From Acidobacteriota bacterium (GTDB lineage Bacteria > Acidobacteriota > Terriglobia > Bryobacterales > Bryobacteraceae), in the NCBI GenBank assembly GCA_021788955.1, contig JAJYKC010000076.1, positions 1 to 8,303 of the forward strand: a stretch of 8,303 bases of DNA. The letters are read 5' to 3'. Below the pieces are notes generated by a model that was not told where the DNA came from, did not search any database, and worked only from the letters and a program-made list of their open reading frames with translations. Each line of letters begins with the position of its first letter. Positions within the stretch are counted from its first letter, which is position 1. Positions 7,485 through 8,303 of this stretch are shown in pieces. Made by a program: the position numbers and the translations under genes.

Positions 7485-8303
7485 CGAGTAACTCCTGTCC
7501 CCGTGTGCTCTGCTTTGTGCGAGGCCGGGCCACGTGCGCGCTGAAAATATCGAAAATGCGTTTGGAGCTCGCGTACATTTCGAAGTGGCCGAGCACGGTC
7601 TCGCGGCCCTGTACGCCGAGCCGCGCGGCGAGAACTTCGTCTTCGAGCAATAAGTCCATCGCCTCGGCCAGAGCCGTCACGTCGCGCTCTGAAGCGAGGA
7701 TTCCGTTATGTCCCGGGCGGATCAGTTCTGTAATTCCCGAAACCGGCGTGGACACTACGGCGACTCGTGAAGCCATCGCCTCGAGAAGAACGTTGGGAAT
7801 CCCGTCCCGGTCGCCGCCTTCGGTGATCCGGCAAGGAAGAACGAACATGCGCGCGGACTGGTACTCGCACGCCAGTTCGGACTGGGTCATCTGGCCTTCG
7901 ATCCGGACCATGGAAGAAAGCCCAAGCGACTCGATCCGCTTTCTGAGTTCCGCTTCGAGTGGACCGAAGCCGATGATCCGGCATTCAAAGTCGCGCCCGC
8001 GATCGCGGAGTATCTTACAAGCGTCGATCAGATCGGGGAAACCTTTCTTCTCGCAGAACCTCCCGACGCTCAGGATTTGCGGCCGCGCGGCCGGCTTGGC
8101 CACCGGGGCCGAGCCAAACAGACCTACGTCGATTCCGTGATAGGCCACCGTCACCGGCGCGCCGGGCTGGATCTGGCGCAGGTAACGCTCGTTGTAACCC
8201 GTGCAGGTGAGGACAAATCGCGCTCCCGCCATCTTGCGGCGGAGATCTTCGGCCGGCGAGAGATAGATATCCTTTGCGTGCGCTGTAAAGCTATACGGGA
8301 TTC
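7471..8303 (-). CDS. Glycosyltransferase family 4, C-terminal part (N-terminus beyond right edge)
   Basis: The minus-strand frame is open from the right edge to the TAA at 7471-7473, giving 276 complete codons. The first visible residues (IPYSFTAHAKDIYLSP, then LTCTGYNERYLR) match the end of the N-terminal Rossmann domain of GT-B, GT4-type enzymes, so the ATG at 8232 is internal and not the true start. The C-terminal nucleotide-sugar-binding domain is complete: ILSVGRFCEKKGFPDLI, CRIIGFGPLEAELR, MTQSELACEYQSARMFVLPC, and GGDRDGIPNVLLEAMA, which is the family's EX7E motif with Asp in place of the first Glu, a common GT4 variant. The enzyme should be cytosolic or membrane-peripheral and transfer a sugar from an NDP-sugar with retention of configuration to a glycan or lipid acceptor. 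The donor and acceptor cannot be read from sequence. It is the first visible gene of the operon; the promoter and perhaps more genes lie to the right. Confidence 0.93.
   Translation of the reverse strand, partial: IPYSFTAHAKDIYLSPAEDLRRKMAGARFVLTCTGYNERYLRQIQPGAPVTVAYHGIDVGLFGSAPVAKPAARPQILSVGRFCEKKGFPDLIDACKILRDRGRDFECRIIGFGPLEAELRKRIESLGLSSMVRIEGQMTQSELACEYQSARMFVLPCRITEGGDRDGIPNVLLEAMASRVAVVSTPVSGITELIRPGHNGILASERDVTALAEAMDLLLEDEVLAARLGVQGRETVLGHFEMYASSKRIFDIFSAHVARPRTKQSTRGQELLDART
7492..7496 (-). promoter_or_regulatory. Shine-Dalgarno of the ABC exporter
   Basis: AGGAG on the minus strand, 7 nt before the ATG at 7484 and inside the end of the glycosyltransferase gene. It is the strongest ribosome binding site in the window and confirms the 14-nt overlap between the two genes. 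Confidence 0.75.

Larger units (their letters stand above)
634..8303 (-). other. Five-gene overlapping operon: GT4, ABC exporter, histidine phosphatase, epimerase, TonB-dependent receptor
   Basis: All five genes read leftward with no non-coding base between them: overlaps are 14 nt (7471-7484), 8 nt (5634-5641), 4 nt (4601-4604) and 7 nt (3585-3591). No internal spacer is available for a dedicated promoter or terminator, so one transcript starting beyond the right edge is the simplest reading. Promoters hidden inside coding sequence cannot be excluded. Confidence 0.85.

Noticed and set aside
7798..7842. Apparent loss of the first Glu of the EX7E motif in the glycosyltransferase
   Set aside because: The GGDRDGIPNVLLEAMA form with Asp at that position is a common variant in GT4 enzymes, so it is not evidence of inactivity.
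7331..8140. Long plus-strand open frame (269 codons) opposite the glycosyltransferase and ABC genes
   Set aside because: Ser/Arg-rich composition with no domain, crossing two well-supported genes on the other strand; typical antisense open frame in GC-rich DNA.

Overview
The window is GC-rich, densely coding DNA from a Gram-negative bacterium, most likely an Acidobacteriota member (possibly the Solibacter/Bryobacter group). The best clue is a ~985-residue TonB-dependent receptor with an N-terminal carboxypeptidase-regulatory-like domain and an unusual Asp-rich plug (LPDDPDDL, then LFLDGFSGGRLPP). From memory, that architecture is expanded in Acidobacteriota. The taxonomy is inference; the window has no rRNA or other marker gene.

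Layout: bases 2-622 (+) hold the C-terminal part of a sensor histidine kinase (end of the dimerisation domain plus a complete ATPase domain). It converges, with only 11 bp between, on five minus-strand genes that fill the rest of the window. In transcription order (right to left) these are: a GT4-family glycosyltransferase (N-terminus beyond the right edge), a full-length ABC exporter half-transporter (TMD-NBD), a two-domain histidine phosphatase whose second domain has lost its catalytic residues, a UDP-glucuronate 4-epimerase-like SDR enzyme, and the TonB-dependent receptor. Each gene overlaps the next (14, 8, 4 and 7 nt with the starts chosen here). Three of the four internal starts have a clear Shine-Dalgarno sequence inside the upstream gene. 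This indicates a single translationally coupled operon.

How the genes may work together: the epimerase would supply a sugar nucleotide (probably UDP-galacturonate), the glycosyltransferase would use a nucleotide sugar to extend a glycan, and the ABC protein could move a lipid-linked or other amphipathic product across the inner membrane. The phosphatase may act on a small phosphorylated metabolite of the pathway. The outer-membrane receptor is the odd member; its tight coupling to glycan genes is the most interesting contextual point. The other notable feature is the pseudo-enzyme second half of the phosphatase. No RNA genes, mobile elements, CRISPR arrays, long repeats or convincing terminators were seen, and no stretch longer than 11 bp between genes is non-coding.
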